From: an uncultured Bacteroidales bacterium
GTDB taxonomy: Bacteria; Bacteroidota; Bacteroidia; Bacteroidales; JAUNSR01
Direction of reading: 5' to 3'
Assembly: GCA_947074145.1 (NCBI GenBank)
Contig: CAMTOJ010000020.1
Location: 1-52,662, forward strand
Length of the DNA stretch: 52,662 nt
This document shows, piece after piece, positions 16,457 to 25,299 of the stretch. Position numbers and translations under genes: made by a program. Position 1 is the first letter of the stretch, and each line of letters opens with the position of its first letter. The notes under the pieces are model-generated. The model was not told where the DNA came from. It did no database searches and worked only from the letters and a program-made list of their open reading frames with translations.

Positions 16457-16503
16457 ATTGTTGTGATAAGATATTCAAAATTTTATAAATATAAGCAATA
16501 TAT

Positions 16504-16530
16504 AAAAAAAGCGGTTATCGAACCGCTTTT
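16504..16530 (-). terminator. Terminator of the DUF4290 gene, overlapping its stop codon
   Basis: On the minus strand AAAGCGGTT-CGAT-AACCGCTTT is followed by a T run. The stem is a perfect GC-rich 8-9 bp pairing, and the TAA stop of the DUF4290 gene (16515-16517) lies at the loop and descending arm. A ribosome terminating there would cover the hairpin. Confidence 0.85.
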
Positions 16531-17114
16531 CGTGAATTATTTTTGTTTTTCTTATTTGAAGAATTACTTTTAGTAATATCCACTTTTATTGACTTGGGAT
16601 TGACCTGAATGGTGTTACCTGTATATTCTGAAATATCTTTACATATTTTCTCCATATCGACATCGTTTTCTTTTGTCATTTTTACATATGATCTTTTCAT
16701 ATGATTAGCAATACTGGAGAAAAGAAAAGATCGTTCGGGATTATCCTCCATAACCATTGTTTTTTCTATCATATTTTGAAGGATTTTCCCATAATGACGA
16801 TATCTAATTCTGGGTTTGACATATTTGATTTTGTCAGGTCTTGTATAAAGATTGTCTTTTTTTATTATCTCATAAGGATAATCTATATCAAGTTTGAAAT
16901 CAGACATTATAGCCAAATGATCCCATAGTTTATGATTGAACTCTTCAACATCTCTTAAATGAGGGAAAAGATTACCCATTATCTGAATAATGGAGTTTGC
17001 GCATCTTGTTCTTTCTGCTCGATCATCGATAGTCATAGCGAAATCCACCATGCTTTGGACATTACGTCCGTATTCAGGAAGAATAAGTTTTTTTTCTTGG
17101 GTATTATATTTCAT
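16515..17114 (-). CDS. DUF4290 domain-containing protein
   Basis: About 199 residues starting MKYNTQEKKLILPEYGRN, the family-typical opening; an ATG two codons upstream (17120) is an alternative start. Further family motifs are FAMTIDDRAERTRCANSIIQ and WDHLAIMSDF. The C-terminal 30 residues are a low-complexity Ser/Asn/Lys/Arg tail (NSSNKKNKNNSRKAVR), suggesting nucleic-acid contact or a flexible tail. DUF4290 is a Bacteroidota family of unknown function. In Bacteroidota it often precedes murA, as here, but its own terminator separates it from murA by about 50 bp. Mainly helical, cytoplasmic, no membrane segment. Confidence 0.85.
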   Translation of the reverse strand: MKYNTQEKKLILPEYGRNVQSMVDFAMTIDDRAERTRCANSIIQIMGNLFPHLRDVEEFNHKLWDHLAIMSDFKLDIDYPYEIIKKDNLYTRPDKIKYVKPRIRYRHYGKILQNMIEKTMVMEDNPERSFLFSSIANHMKRSYVKMTKENDVDMEKICKDISEYTGNTIQVNPKSIKVDITKSNSSNKKNKNNSRKAVR

Positions 17115-17124
17115 AAACAATGGA

Positions 17125-17817
17125 TTAAATGATCTTTTTCTTAGATGTTGTTGTTACGAATTCTTTAAGATAGAAGGGCTCAAAATATGCTACATCTTGA
17201 AAGTCAGATTTACGGAAGGCAATCTCTGATAATGCGGTCATATCTATAGCAACAGGAAGGACAGATTGAATAAATCTTGCATTTGGATGTTTTATTATGT
17301 TCTGGCATTTAGACGCTCCGTCACCAAAAAAATAAATGATATTCTTATCTAAAAACTCACGATAGGAGTCTTCTGAAATTATATCAGCTGAAATAGGTTT
17401 GATTTCTTCCAACCCGAGGTTGTAAATGGCTGAATAAACTTCCATGCGTCTTGCGTCAATCATAGGACAAAAAAGAGCATTTTCATCAAAGGACCCATTA
17501 AACATCACATTACAAGTAATTATTTTTAATGTATTAACTGCTATTAAAGGTATGTTCATAGCAAAACATAATCCTTTTGCTTGAGAGACGCCAATTCTTA
17601 AGCCTGTATATGATCCGGGACCACAACTTACCGAAATTGCGTCAAGTGTGAAGTTTTTTTTATTTGCAAAATCTAATGCTTCCTCAACAAAAACACCAAG
17701 AGATGAAGCATGAGACATGTTTTGATAATTTTCTTTGTGAAATTCAACTCCTCCATCTTTGGAAAGAGCTACAGAACAAACACTTGTAGAAGTTTCTATA
17801 TTTAAAATTGTAGCCAT
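17125..17817 (-). CDS. tsaB: tRNA threonylcarbamoyladenosine biosynthesis protein TsaB
   Basis: About 230 residues starting MATILNIETSTSVCSVAL, the family opening; the ATG at 17832 would add five residues. VSCGPGSYTGLRIGVSQAKG (res. ~60-80) is the TsaB signature within an ASKHA fold. TsaB partners TsaD and TsaE to place the threonylcarbamoyl group on A37 of ANN-reading tRNAs; tsaD is not in this window. It ends 10 nt before the DUF4290 gene and is probably co-transcribed with it. It is divergent from yicC. Confidence 0.95.
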   Translation of the reverse strand: MATILNIETSTSVCSVALSKDGGVEFHKENYQNMSHASSLGVFVEEALDFANKKNFTLDAISVSCGPGSYTGLRIGVSQAKGLCFAMNIPLIAVNTLKIITCNVMFNGSFDENALFCPMIDARRMEVYSAIYNLGLEEIKPISADIISEDSYREFLDKNIIYFFGDGASKCQNIIKHPNARFIQSVLPVAIDMTALSEIAFRKSDFQDVAYFEPFYLKEFVTTTSKKKII

Positions 17818-17956
17818 ATAAATAAAAAGCAAATATTGCTTTTGTAATCAGAAAATAATTAAATGAAATCAATATAGGACAAAAATAATATTATTTTATT
17901 CGTATAATGAATATTCAACGAGAATTAAGATTAATTTTGCGAAAACAAAAAATATA

Positions 17957-18829
17957 ATGATAAGATCAATGACCGGTTTTGGTAAGTCTGTAGCCGAATT
18001 GCCAAATAAAAAAGTAACAATAGAAATAAAGTCGCTGAATAGTAAACAAATGGATCTATCTACAAGGATATCTAATCAGTATAGAGACAAGGAGATGGAT
18101 TTTAGAAATATTGTTTCAAAAAGACTTGAAAGAGGAAAGTCAGATTTGGTAATCTATGTAGAAACTACATCTGGAGAATCTTCGACAAAAATTAATACTT
18201 CTATTCTTGCAAATTATTATAATCAGATTAAAGAAAATTCAGAAATGTTGAATATTGAATTGCCGACTGATTGGTTTTCTATATTGTTGAAAATGCCGGA
18301 GGTTGTCAAGACTGAAATACAGCAGATTAGCGAAGATGAAATTAAGACAATAGAACTGACTTTAAATGATGCTTTAGATAAGTTGTCTGACTTTAGAGAG
18401 CAAGAGGGATTGATGTTATATAAGATATTTGAAGAAAAAATCAGACAAATTGCCTTATTGCTTGAAAGAGTTGTGGAATATGAACAAGAAAGAGTTGAAA
18501 GGATAAAAAATAGAATAACAGATGCTCTTCAGAAAATTGATAGTTTTGATTATGATAAAAATCGATTAGAACAAGAACTTATATTCTATATTGAGAAACT
18601 TGATATAAATGAGGAAAAGCATAGATTGTCAAATCATCTAAAATACTTTATGGAAACGATGGATGGTGCTCCGGGACAAGGCAAGAAACTTGGATTTATT
18701 TGTCAAGAGATTGGACGAGAGATTAATACGTTAGGATCAAAGGCCAATCATGCTGAAATGCAAAAAATAGTAGTGATGATGAAAGATGAGCTTGAGCAAA
18801 TAAAAGAGCAGGTCTTAAATGTTTTATAA
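17957..18829 (+). CDS. yicC: YicC/YloC family endoribonuclease
   Basis: 290 residues beginning MIRSMTGFGKSV, the invariant start of the family, and ending with the C-terminal domain containing RLSNHLKYFMETMDG and GKKLGFICQEIGREINTLGSKANHAEM. YicC/YloC proteins are hexameric endoribonucleases implicated in small-RNA and mRNA decay. The gene heads an operon with gmk, starting 2 nt downstream, a pairing widely conserved in bacteria. A TAATTTTG box at 17932-17939 is a plausible -7 promoter element. Confidence 0.95.
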   Translation: MIRSMTGFGKSVAELPNKKVTIEIKSLNSKQMDLSTRISNQYRDKEMDFRNIVSKRLERGKSDLVIYVETTSGESSTKINTSILANYYNQIKENSEMLNIELPTDWFSILLKMPEVVKTEIQQISEDEIKTIELTLNDALDKLSDFREQEGLMLYKIFEEKIRQIALLLERVVEYEQERVERIKNRITDALQKIDSFDYDKNRLEQELIFYIEKLDINEEKHRLSNHLKYFMETMDGAPGQGKKLGFICQEIGREINTLGSKANHAEMQKIVVMMKDELEQIKEQVLNVL

Positions 18830-18831
18830 TT

Positions 18832-19404
18832 ATGAGTAAGGAGGGAAAATTAATAATTATTTCTGCACCTTCAGGGTCAGGAAAATCTACAATAATCAAT
18901 TATTTATTAAAAAAAGAGCTTAATCTTGAATTCTCAATTTCAGCAACAAGTCGCAGTCCCAGAGGGGAAGAGAAGGATGGTGTAGAATATTATTTTTTAA
19001 CACCGGAAGATTTCAGAGATAAAATTGCAAATGAAGAATTTTTAGAGTTTGAGGAAGTTTATGAAGATAAATATTATGGAACTTTGAAAAAAGAAGTAGA
19101 TAGACTCCGATCAATGGGGAAAAATGTAATTTTTGACGTAGATGTTGTAGGGGGAATAAATATTAAAAATTACTATAAAGATCAGGCAATTAGTATTTTT
19201 ATTAAACCTCCCGGAATAGAAATATTACGTAAGAGATTAGAGTCGCGAGGAACAGATTCAAAAGAAGCAATTAATACAAGAATTGATAAGGCTGAATTTG
19301 AACTTTCTTTGGCGCCACAATTTGACAAGATCGTTGTCAATGATGAGTTAGAAGATGCACAACATGAAGTGTATGAGTTGTTGAGAGCATTCATTAATGA
19401 ATGA
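18832..19404 (+). CDS. gmk: Guanylate kinase
   Basis: 190 residues, typical length. The P-loop is SAPSGSGKST (res. ~9-18), followed by the GMP-binding region with SATSRSPRGEEKDGVEYYF and the lid-like C-terminal half. It phosphorylates GMP to GDP with ATP in the cytoplasm. It starts 2 nt after yicC and 18 nt before nadD, in the housekeeping operon. Confidence 0.98.
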   Translation: MSKEGKLIIISAPSGSGKSTIINYLLKKELNLEFSISATSRSPRGEEKDGVEYYFLTPEDFRDKIANEEFLEFEEVYEDKYYGTLKKEVDRLRSMGKNVIFDVDVVGGINIKNYYKDQAISIFIKPPGIEILRKRLESRGTDSKEAINTRIDKAEFELSLAPQFDKIVVNDELEDAQHEVYELLRAFINE

Positions 19405-19422
19405 AATTTTATAAATTTATTT

Positions 19423-20037
19423 ATGTCATTTCCACAAAAGAATCATATTAATAAAAAGATACGAACAGGAGTATTTTCCGGTTCATTTAATCCTATCCAT
19501 ATAGGCCATCTCGCTTTAGCCAATTATTTATTGGAGTTTGAAGGTCTTGATGAGATATGGTTTATTGTAACACCTCAGAATCCACTAAAGGAAAAAGAGA
19601 TGTTGCTCGATAATCAGACTCGTTTGAAAATGGTTGAAATGGCAATAAGTGATTGTTCTCATTTTAAAATCAATACAATTGAGTTTGATCTGCCCAAACC
19701 CTCTTATACGATCAATACATTAAAAGCTCTTGAAAGTAAATATCCTGATAGGGAATTTGTTTTACTAATCGGAGCAGATAACTGGTTGATTTTCCATAAA
19801 TGGGTGAACCATGAAGAATTAAAAAAGAATTACAATATTCTGATTTATCCAAGAAGAGGCCATGTCGTATATATTGATCCAGAATACCCAAATATACGCT
19901 GTGTAAATGCACCTTTGATTGAAATTTCATCTACATTTATAAGGGATGCATTGAATAGAGGTAAAAATATGAGATATTTCATGACCTCTAAAGTTTATGA
20001 ATTTGTTAAACTTCATAATTTATACAAGAAACAGTAA
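19423..20037 (+). CDS. nadD: Nicotinate-nucleotide adenylyltransferase
   Basis: 204 residues. GVFSGSFNPIHIGHLALANY contains the GxFxPxHxGH nucleotidyltransferase motif, and EISSTFIRDAL near the C-terminus supplies the ISSTxIR motif. The enzyme joins nicotinate mononucleotide and ATP to deamido-NAD in NAD synthesis. The last base of its stop codon is the first base of the next gene's start (20037), showing tight translational coupling. Confidence 0.97.
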   Translation: MSFPQKNHINKKIRTGVFSGSFNPIHIGHLALANYLLEFEGLDEIWFIVTPQNPLKEKEMLLDNQTRLKMVEMAISDCSHFKINTIEFDLPKPSYTINTLKALESKYPDREFVLLIGADNWLIFHKWVNHEELKKNYNILIYPRRGHVVYIDPEYPNIRCVNAPLIEISSTFIRDALNRGKNMRYFMTSKVYEFVKLHNLYKKQ

Positions 20038-20657
20038 TGGAAACATCAATATTGTATTCAAAATCAACCATAGAGTTTTTGACCGTAGCTACAGAATTTT
20101 GTTCATTTATCGAACGCCCTTCAAATGATAGAAAAGAGTTTGTCTTGAAATGTACAAAAATATTACCTCTTTTATATTTAAAAGGATTATTGCTTCCTGA
20201 GATAAATGATGATAGTGAAATAGAGGAGGAACCTGAAAATTTTGTTACGGAAGAAATATATCAATATGTTCGGCTTTCTCTTGAAAAAATAATGGGAGAA
20301 AAGGATGATTATCTTGAAGTGTTTAATGATGATATTCAGTATAGTGATCAACCAATAACAGAGTTTGTATCAGAGAATTTAGCAGATATATATCAAGATA
20401 TAAAAAATTTTGTATCAATTTTTTCGTTACAATATGAACCTACTATGCTTCAGGCCTTAAGTAATGTTGTATCTGATTTTAAATCTTTTTGGGCTCAGAA
20501 GCTTGTAAATGTGTTAAGGCCTTTGAATCACATTTTATTGACAATAGATGAAGATGATTTTTATGATGAATCAGAACAAAAGGAAAACGGGAAAAACTCA
20601 GATTGGCTTTTCTCAAATCTTCAAGATAAATCTGATTTAGATATGGAAATTTTATAA
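20037..20657 (+). CDS. DUF5063 domain-containing protein
   Basis: 206 residues, acidic, mostly helical, no signal or membrane segment. LYSKSTIEFLTVATEFCSFI at the N-terminus, KILPLLYLKGLLLPE and WAQKLVNVLRPLNHILL in the C-terminal half match what I recall of DUF5063, a family conserved in Bacteroidota between nadD and a 3'-5' exonuclease gene. Its start overlaps the nadD stop by one base. The function is unknown; conserved position suggests a link with nucleotide or RNA metabolism, but that is only context. Confidence 0.82.
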   Translation: METSILYSKSTIEFLTVATEFCSFIERPSNDRKEFVLKCTKILPLLYLKGLLLPEINDDSEIEEEPENFVTEEIYQYVRLSLEKIMGEKDDYLEVFNDDIQYSDQPITEFVSENLADIYQDIKNFVSIFSLQYEPTMLQALSNVVSDFKSFWAQKLVNVLRPLNHILLTIDEDDFYDESEQKENGKNSDWLFSNLQDKSDLDMEIL

Positions 20658-20667
20658 TTCGATATAA

Positions 20668-21255
20668 ATGACAAAGGATAATAACATAATAAAAACGGTA
20701 ACAAAAGAGGAAATCTCTCAAATGGATATGGTCACGTTTCCAGGTCGAATAATCGTTATAGATACTAACAAGGAAGCAGAAAAGGCTATTAATTATTTGA
20801 AGAATTTTAAATGTTTGGGATTTGATACGGAAACTAAACCTGCATTTAAAAAGGGACAAGTGAATAAAGTGGCTCTATTGCAGCTATCTACAGATGATGT
20901 ATGCTTTTTGTTCCGTATTAATATTATTGGTTTTCCAAAAGAATTGATAGAATTATTAATGGATAAAACTATTACTAAAATAGGATTATCTATTAAAGAC
21001 GATTTTCAAACTATACGAAGATATAGTGATTTTAGACCTGATGGATTCATTGAATTACAAGATTATGTCAAAAAGTTTTCTATAGAAGAGATGAGTTTAC
21101 AAAAGATTTTTGCAATTTTGTTCAGTATGAAGATTTCAAAGAGTCAACGATTGTCAAATTGGGAGGCAGATATTCTTTCTGAAGGACAGAAGAAATATGC
21201 TGCAACAGATGCGTGGGCCTGTAAAAAAATATATGATCATTTATCAGGAATCTAA
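20668..21255 (+). CDS. RNase D-like 3'-5' exonuclease domain protein
   Basis: 195 residues forming one DEDDy exonuclease domain: Exo I LGFDTETKPAFKKGQ (Asp and Glu), Exo II IGLSIKDDFQTIRR (Asp), Exo III YAATDAWACKKIYDHL (Tyr and Asp). No HRDC domain follows, so it is much shorter than true RNase D and belongs to the stand-alone exonuclease group common in Bacteroidota. Likely substrate is RNA or structured nucleic-acid 3' ends. It follows DUF5063 by 10 nt in the yicC operon. All catalytic residues are present. Confidence 0.92.
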   Translation: MTKDNNIIKTVTKEEISQMDMVTFPGRIIVIDTNKEAEKAINYLKNFKCLGFDTETKPAFKKGQVNKVALLQLSTDDVCFLFRINIIGFPKELIELLMDKTITKIGLSIKDDFQTIRRYSDFRPDGFIELQDYVKKFSIEEMSLQKIFAILFSMKISKSQRLSNWEADILSEGQKKYAATDAWACKKIYDHLSGI

Positions 21256-21281
21256 TTAAATTCAATTCTAAATTCTTATTT

Positions 21282-21527
21282 ATGAAAAGAAGTGTAATCT
21301 TACCTATTATTTTATTAGTCTATTTATTGGTCATGTCTTACATAGGATGGCCATATTACTCTCAACAAGATAAATATTTGGAATATTTTGGAATAATTGG
21401 TATTACATTAGTTGTTATTGTTTGTTTATACTTTTTTCTTAAAAGAAGAGATCGTTTTAGAAAAGAAAATCGAAAAAGAAAAGATGCATCAATGCGAAGA
21501 AATTTTAGGGATGATAAAATCCGATAA
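21282..21527 (+). CDS. Small membrane protein, unknown function
   Basis: 81 residues with two hydrophobic helices, about 4-22 (SVILPIILLVYLLVMSYIG) and 37-54 (FGIIGITLVVIVCLYFFL), joined by a short loop WPYYSQQDKYLEY. A very basic tail (KRRDRFRKENRKRKDASMRR) is probably cytoplasmic by the positive-inside rule. It lies 26 nt after the exonuclease gene, the last member of the operon. The architecture is plausible for a real gene, and similar small proteins are frequent in Bacteroidota; no family name can be given. Confidence 0.7.
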   Translation: MKRSVILPIILLVYLLVMSYIGWPYYSQQDKYLEYFGIIGITLVVIVCLYFFLKRRDRFRKENRKRKDASMRRNFRDDKIR

Positions 21528-21607
21528 TTTATAAGATATTTTTTTGCTCCAAAAGTTAAATATATTTCGTTATTTTCTTGCTTTATATTTATTAACAGCA
21601 TTTGTTT

Positions 21608-21636
21608 TTTGTTGAGTTTATTTTTGTATACTTTTG
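21608..21636 (+). promoter_or_regulatory. Promoter of the LruC lipoprotein gene
   Basis: TACTTTTG at 21629-21636 matches the TAnnTTTG -7 box, and TTTG at 21608-21611 sits 17 nt upstream as a -33 candidate. The leader to the ATG is about 33 nt. Confidence 0.5.
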
Positions 21637-21675
21637 CATCGGGGGGATAATTTTTAATTAGATTTATATATACTT

Positions 21676-23994
21676 ATGAAGTACCTAAAGAATTGTGGGG
21701 TCCCACTATTATTACTATCTGTGACATTTAATTCATGTATCAAAAGTGATGTATTTGACTCAGTTTATCAAAACGAGGATTTTGTAGTATCAGGAGTTGA
21801 TGCTAATTTTGATTGGAGTATGTTCTCTACCGTAAAGTTATCTGTAAAAGTAGATGACAAATATGATGGGAAATATTTTTTCAGAGTTGATGTATATGAT
21901 AAAAATCCTCTCATATCAGAAGATGCCTCTTTATTTGCCGTAGGTGTTTGCAAAAAAGATCTTGATTTTAATACAGTCTTGACAATTCCTTCTTCTGTTT
22001 CGAAGATTTTTATTCTTCAAACTGCTCCTAACGGAAATAAGATTGTTATTGAGAAGAATGTAGATTCATCTCTTGCAATAGATTGTGTATTTGACCTAAA
22101 TGTAGGAGAACCTCTTACTCGTAGCGCAATTATAACAAAGAGTGAAAAATCGACATTAGTATCAGATTTTACTAATTTTAATATACCGAGCGATGCTATA
22201 GAGATTAATTCTAATTCTGATATAGCATTACAATCCGGGAAAAATTATATCATACCTTCAGGTTTTGAGTTTTCAGGAAACATCTCTTTCAATGGTGTAA
22301 GAGGTGCTAAATTATATATAAAAGGAACTTGGGTTGTAAATGAAGGTAAGCAGCTAACAAGTAATGAAATTATAGTATTAAATGGTGGTCTTCTTAAACC
22401 TTCTAAGAAAATAAATCTTGATTTTATCGAGACTTCTGTTTTAGCAATACAAAGTGGAGGCAAGGTTACCGATAATGATACTAAATACTCTCTGAGATTC
22501 TTAAATACAGGAAGTTGTCTTTATAATTATGGATTAATAGAATCTACAGGTGATATTTATGTAGCTTCGGGCGGGAACATGCTTAATAACGGAGAGATTT
22601 ATATCACTAAGTTTGAATCTAGGCATGCAGAAACCAAAATATCTAATAATGGAATTTTAGAGGGAGTCGAATTTATTTTCAATCTTCCGGCAGTTGAGAA
22701 CTATGGAATGATGGAAGTTTCATCTATTAATATGGAACAAGGTTCTTTCATAAATGAGAAGTCTCTTATATGTGAAGAGCTTGTATGGAACAGAACTTAT
22801 GTAATGACAGGATGTTACATATATTCAGATGTAATCAAATCTGCTCAACCTGAAATAAATATTGCTTCAAATTCTGCAATTACATGTAAAACATGGGAAA
22901 TGACGGGAACTAAGATAAATTTTGACAGTTACTCGATGATCAATATCTCAGAATCTTGTAAAATTTACTCTGAAAACTCTTTCCTAAAAGGTTTAGGAAA
23001 AAGTTACGCCGTAATGAATACACCAAAAATTGTTTTCGAAGGATATATGGTGGGGAAATTTTCCGGCAATTTAGTTGTTGCGGTAGATACATATAATCCT
23101 GGAGAGGAATATACTCCAACATATACTGTTAGTGATGGCGTTTTTTGGGCTGAATATAATAAAGCTCCTATAGAAATTCCTGAGAATGAATGTATAAGTG
23201 GGGTAACACCTGGACCAGGAGAAGATCCATCAGACCCTAAATTCCCAATCCTTGAAGAGAATGATAAGTTATTCACATTTGTATTAGAAGATAATTTCCC
23301 GGCCTTTGGAGATTATGATATGAATGATATTGTTGTAACCTTAGATAAACAAAGTAAATATATTAACGCGGATAATAATATTGAGTCTATAAAATTAGAC
23401 TTTCAATTAAAAGCCGTTGGTGGAACAAGACACCTTGCTTTTGCTATGCAGCTTGACAACGTTGCAAAAGGAAATATCAAAAATATTTCTATAGAGGGAA
23501 GACAATTATCTACTTCTTTGTTTAATGTAACAAATAATTTAGAAGCTAATCAAATAAAACCCGTAATAATTTTATTTGATGATGCTCATCAATTATTAAG
23601 AGGAGATAATTCATCGGAGATTACTAATACTTATACTTTCACGTCTAGAAAGGATCCAAAATCAATCTCAGTAAATATTGAATTTACAACACCGATAAAT
23701 AGAGAGGATATAGATTTGAATACATTGAATCTGTTCGGTATGACATTTGATAATTCAGGCAATAGAACTGAAATACATGCTCCCGGATACGATAATACTT
23801 CTTTATTTAGTTCTGATTTACCAAATTTAGGAACTTATATGTGGGCATTGAAGGTTCCTTATGAATTTAAATATCCAACAGAAACAATAACTATAATGGA
23901 TGCATATCCGGATTTCAAAACATGGGTTGAATCAAATAAGACGCAGAAAGTAGATTGGTATAAAAATTCTGTTGAAGATAAAATATATAAATAA
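21676..23994 (+). CDS. LruC-domain surface lipoprotein
   Basis: 772 residues. The signal ends in LLLSVTFNSC, giving a lipidated Cys at about residue 21. The central part (about 190-480) is a repetitive, hydrophobic-polar alternating region with many glycines (SGKNYIIPSGFEFSGNISF, GGNMLNNGEIYI), like a parallel beta-helix or solenoid. After a Pro/Gly linker (GVTPGPGEDPSDPKFPILEE) comes the LruC domain at about 530-760, recognised by FTFVLEDNFPAFGDYDMNDIVV. LruC-domain proteins are Bacteroidota surface lipoproteins, some adhesin-like or matrix-associated. It has its own promoter and terminator. The ligand is unknown. Confidence 0.85.
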   Translation: MKYLKNCGVPLLLLSVTFNSCIKSDVFDSVYQNEDFVVSGVDANFDWSMFSTVKLSVKVDDKYDGKYFFRVDVYDKNPLISEDASLFAVGVCKKDLDFNTVLTIPSSVSKIFILQTAPNGNKIVIEKNVDSSLAIDCVFDLNVGEPLTRSAIITKSEKSTLVSDFTNFNIPSDAIEINSNSDIALQSGKNYIIPSGFEFSGNISFNGVRGAKLYIKGTWVVNEGKQLTSNEIIVLNGGLLKPSKKINLDFIETSVLAIQSGGKVTDNDTKYSLRFLNTGSCLYNYGLIESTGDIYVASGGNMLNNGEIYITKFESRHAETKISNNGILEGVEFIFNLPAVENYGMMEVSSINMEQGSFINEKSLICEELVWNRTYVMTGCYIYSDVIKSAQPEINIASNSAITCKTWEMTGTKINFDSYSMINISESCKIYSENSFLKGLGKSYAVMNTPKIVFEGYMVGKFSGNLVVAVDTYNPGEEYTPTYTVSDGVFWAEYNKAPIEIPENECISGVTPGPGEDPSDPKFPILEENDKLFTFVLEDNFPAFGDYDMNDIVVTLDKQSKYINADNNIESIKLDFQLKAVGGTRHLAFAMQLDNVAKGNIKNISIEGRQLSTSLFNVTNNLEANQIKPVIILFDDAHQLLRGDNSSEITNTYTFTSRKDPKSISVNIEFTTPINREDIDLNTLNLFGMTFDNSGNRTEIHAPGYDNTSLFSSDLPNLGTYMWALKVPYEFKYPTETITIMDAYPDFKTWVESNKTQKVDWYKNSVEDKIYK

Positions 23995-24062
23995 TGAATA
24001 TTTTTCTAAGGATTTAGATATATCTATAACATAGATAATTATTGATTAAATCATATTTGCTG

Positions 24063-24106
24063 GAGGATGTTTCAAAAATAAAATTTTGAGACATCCTCTT
24101 TTTTTA
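24063..24106 (+). terminator. Rho-independent terminator after the LruC gene
   Basis: GAGGATGTTTCAAAA pairs with TTTTGAGACATCCTC (one G-U), loop 6 nt, then seven to eight T. Confidence 0.9.
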
Positions 24107-24335
24107 TTGTTAAAATTATAATCCTCTTTGCTCTGACATCTATTACTGTAAGTATCTACTCAACGATCTCTTTTCCCATATAGACTTATTTCAAATTTTT
24201 ATCTAAAAACAAAATTTAATTGATATAAAAAAGTGTCTTAGCGATGACGTCTTTTCCGATATTTACGAATAACATAGCTCTGTGTCAAAATAAAAATATG
24301 ATTGAGACAAGTAATTTAATAAAAGAAACAGTCAA

Positions 24336-24589
24336 ATGTTTTCTATTATATAATCCTCTCAATATGCCTAAAAGAACTCCACATTGATATTATAAAGCAG
24401 AGTAATCAAAATAGATTAGCTTTAACTGGAGACCTCTTTATCTTTATAGGAGGAAATGGGAAGAACATTATAATCATTTGGTGGGACATGGAAGGTTTTG
24501 TAATGTTTTACAAAAAAATTGAAATAGACTTTTTAAACTTCAGAGTAATACTTAAGATGAACTATTTGTGTAGATTAATAAAAACGTAG
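24336..24589 (+). pseudogene. Decayed IS66-family tnpB (accessory ORF) remnant
   Basis: From 24395 one frame reads LTGDLFIFIGGNGKN, then WWDMEGFVMFYKKIE, matching the core of IS66 TnpB (LSGEVFVFINxxRNK, HWEPGGFVLYYKRLE in remembered homologues). Upstream, in shifted frames, an ATG at 24336 (MFS) and NPLNMPKRT match the TnpB N-terminus. At least one frameshift and several stops break it. No intact tnpA or tnpC and no clear terminal inverted repeats are visible, so this is an old relic, not a mobile element. Confidence 0.72.
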
Positions 24590-25299
24590 AGAGTTGTAAT
24601 TACAAAATCTAAAAAGGTTAGGCGTAATCAACATTGTAAAAGTAAATTTTTTGATATTGAAGATCTGATTCAAGCAACTTAAATACTCAAAATATTCTAT
24701 CAGATAAGAAATCAGATTTCTAAAGAGAAATGGGTATCAGAATCAATCAAGGGTTATGATAAACTCGAAAAGAGACTTAGAGATATAGAAAAAGACAAAG
24801 AGAATAATTAATTGTAATTCAATAACGTTCGTATCAGTCGCTTATTCCTTAAAATTTGATTCACTTAATAATATCATTAGTTTCTTTCAAATATAATTTA
24901 GATAACAATTATATTATAGACCTATACTATATTAGTATCTATTAATGTTTGCAAAGAATAAAAAAGGAGTTAAGAGGCTGACTCTTATATATTCTCCGGC
25001 TGTATCGTGTTGACTTAATAGTGTATAAATACTTTTCACAATGAAGTCGCTTTTCATATTCTATATCAGGCTTAGAGGCACAGAACAAAATGATGAATAC
25101 GAGAAAATGTTTCACTAAATTCTATTACTCCTTGCTTTGATCTTACAGAACAAAGATGTTGATACAAATATTGCGTTTAAACACAAATGTTTCTTTTAAT
25201 ATTTTTGATTAGAGTTTTGATACCCAGCCATAATAAGAAAGATGTAAGGGACCTATCTTTTCAACGATATCTTTCTTTAGTAAATATATTTATCGAAAC
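24590..25299. other. Gene-poor stretch with degenerate coding-like sequence
   Basis: About 700 bp without a convincing gene. A Lys-rich frame near 24600-24810, interrupted by a stop, looks like decayed coding sequence (for example SKEKWVSESIKGYDKLEKRL) but I cannot assign it to a family; it may be more of the IS66 element. Minus-strand fragments near 24990-25200 also look coding-like but are full of stops. No RNA gene or repeat recognised. Confidence 0.5.

Noticed and set aside
20479..20859. Minus-strand ORF of 126 codons
   Set aside because: Antisense to the DUF5063 and exonuclease genes, which have clear family motifs; no promoter or family match on this strand.
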